Below are positions 5,738 through 6,906 of a stretch of DNA of 6,906 nucleotides, piece by piece. The stretch covers positions 1 to 6,906 of the forward strand of contig CALZHO010000043.1 of the NCBI GenBank assembly GCA_945787425.1. The letters are read 5' to 3'. Within the stretch, counting starts at the first letter, position 1. Each line of letters opens with the position of its first letter. The DNA is from an uncultured Bacteroidales bacterium (GTDB lineage Bacteria > Bacteroidota > Bacteroidia > Bacteroidales > Paludibacteraceae). Under the pieces are notes generated by a model. The model worked only from the letters and a program-made list of their open reading frames with translations. It was not told where the DNA came from and did not search any database. Made by a program: the position numbers and the translations under genes.

Positions 5738-6906
5738 CTATTTATAGTTTTTTGCCAATCCGCCCTGCGCTGTTTCTTTGTATAGCGATGGCAAATCGTG
5801 TCCCGTTTGCTTCATCACATCCACTACTCTATCAAATGACACGGTATGTGTTCCGTCTGAGAATGCCGCATACATGTTACTATCCAACGCGCGCGCAGCC
5901 GCAAAGGCATTGCGTTCAATACATGGTATCTGTACCAATCCACAGACAGGGTCGCAGGTCATACCCAAGTGATGTTCCAAGCCCATCTCTGCGGCATATT
6001 CAATCTGTGCTAACGTACCGCCAAACAGCTGATTCACAGCAGCTGAAGCCATTGCGCATGCCACACCCACTTCGCCTTGACAGCCCACCTCTGCACCAGA
6101 GATAGAAGCGTTCTCTTTCACCACATTACCAATCAATCCGGCGGTAGCCAACGCATGCAGAATACGCGTTTCGGAGAAGTTGCGCGAACGCCATGTATGG
6201 TATAGCACTGCTGGCAACACGCCACAAGAGCCACAGGTAGGGGCGGTCACTATCTTTCCACCCGATGCATTTTCTTCACTCACGGCTAAGGCATAGGAAA
6301 ACACCAATCCGCGTGTACGGAGGTTATCTTTATATCCTGCCACCTTAATATAATAACTCGCAGCTTTCCTGCGTAGGTGCAACGGACCAGGCAATACACC
6401 CTCATGGTCTAATCCACGTTCTACCGCCTCGCGCATCACTTGCCATACCTCACGCAGATAATCCCATATCTCTTTGCCTTCGTAGTGCTCTACATACTCC
6501 CAATAATCCCAACCCATCTCATCGCAATAATCCTTGATATCGCTCAATCGCATGAGTGGATAGATGGCACTATCCTCATCGCCTTCACCCTTTTCGTTTT
6601 CACCTTTCACTTTTCCGTTTTCACCTTCACTCAACGCTCCGCCACCTACAGAATATACAGTCCAATCATCCAACAAATCACCTTTCTCATTCCACGCACA
6701 GAAGCGCATACCATTAGGGTGAAATGGCAAGAACTCATCATGCCACACAATCTCCACAGCTGGTATTACATCTATAATTGCAGCATCAGTCAGGTGCCCT
6801 TTGCCTGTTGCAGATAGACTTCCATATAGATGTGCCTCATATCGATAGGCATGAGCATGGCGTTCCAAAAACAGTTCTGCCGCTTTGCGCGGACCCATCG
6901 TATGGC
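5738..6906 (-). CDS. sdaA: L-serine dehydratase, iron-sulfur type, single chain (N-terminus off window)
   Basis: This enzyme deaminates L-serine to pyruvate and ammonia in the cytoplasm using a [4Fe-4S] cluster. At the right edge the frame continues above Met1 as ...HT, giving the family motif (S)HTMGPRKAAE, so the Met at 6896-6898 is internal and about 20-30 N-terminal residues lie beyond the window. In the visible 386 residues the N-terminal (beta subunit-like) domain runs to about 90 and the catalytic domain from about 115. Cluster ligands are GCQGEVG (Cys273), TCDP (Cys315) and PCIERN (Cys326). Their 42- and 11-residue spacings are as in the known L-serine dehydratase structure. The C-terminus TAQGGLAKNYK is complete. 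An unusual Gly/Glu/Asn/Lys repeat sits at 91-106 between the domains. An A/T-only dyad follows the stop, then the promoter of the next gene. Confidence 0.96.
   Translation of the reverse strand, partial: HTMGPRKAAELFLERHAHAYRYEAHLYGSLSATGKGHLTDAAIIDVIPAVEIVWHDEFLPFHPNGMRFCAWNEKGDLLDDWTVYSVGGGALSEGENGKVKGENEKGEGDEDSAIYPLMRLSDIKDYCDEMGWDYWEYVEHYEGKEIWDYLREVWQVMREAVERGLDHEGVLPGPLHLRRKAASYYIKVAGYKDNLRTRGLVFSYALAVSEENASGGKIVTAPTCGSCGVLPAVLYHTWRSRNFSETRILHALATAGLIGNVVKENASISGAEVGCQGEVGVACAMASAAVNQLFGGTLAQIEYAAEMGLEHHLGMTCDPVCGLVQIPCIERNAFAAARALDSNMYAAFSDGTHTVSFDRVVDVMKQTGHDLPSLYKETAQGGLAKNYK
6582..6631 (-). repeat. In-frame 21-bp tandem repeat inside sdaA
   Basis: CGTTTTCACCTT occurs at 6595-6606 and again at 6616-6627, a 21-bp period that equals seven codons. 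In the protein it gives GENGKVK then GENEKGE then G (residues 92-106), an acidic and basic, glycine-rich linker between the two domains of the serine dehydratase. The period is a multiple of three, so copy changes keep the frame. Confidence 0.7.

Noticed and set aside
5260..6105. A 281-codon plus-strand open frame across the start of DUF177 and the end of sdaA
   Set aside because: It is antisense to two well-recognised genes and their promoter, and its protein has no recognisable domain. The other long plus-strand frames (for example 1681-2217 and 4207-4812) are antisense shadows too.

Overview
All seven genes in this window read on the minus strand. The sequence suggests a member of the Bacteroidales. 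There is a well-formed Bacteroidetes-type promoter (TTTG, 20 nt, TAnnTTTG on the minus strand) ahead of the DUF177 gene. The start codons lack Shine-Dalgarno sequences and have A/T-rich leaders. The intergenic DNA contains 7-nt tandem repeats (CTTTAAA, GGTGTAT) of a kind I associate with Bacteroidales genomes. I cannot name the genus.

In transcription order (right to left) the window begins with the 3' part of an iron-sulfur L-serine dehydratase gene (sdaA), whose N-terminus lies off the right edge. Next is a small ribosome-related unit with its own promoter: a DUF177/YceD protein and ribosomal protein bL32 (rpmF), closed by a strong hairpin. A pseudouridine synthase of the RluB/RsuA family with a long basic N-terminal extension follows, closed by a 12-bp hairpin with a UUCG loop.

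The left half (47-3631) is a tandem array of three secreted paralogs of about 370-385 residues. Each has a signal peptide, a beta-sandwich-like N-terminal region and a C-terminal SGNH hydrolase domain, the layout of carbohydrate esterase family 2 (deacetylases of hemicellulose and similar glycans). They probably act outside the cytoplasm on acetylated dietary or plant glycans. No SusC/SusD pair, glycoside hydrolase or regulator is visible in the window.

The most notable structure is in this array. The two junctions between paralogs are near copies of each other over about 220 bp: the 3' end of one gene, the spacer, and the 5' end of the next. The gene bodies between them are much more diverged. 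The middle gene therefore has a 5' end like the last gene and a 3' end like the first, the pattern expected from unequal crossing-over. The spacers hold a nested GC-rich hairpin flanked by two different 7-nt tandem arrays. The last paralog has GAS in place of the GDS nucleophile motif. I see no mobile element, CRISPR array, RNA gene or defence system, and no gene-free stretch longer than about 165 bases.
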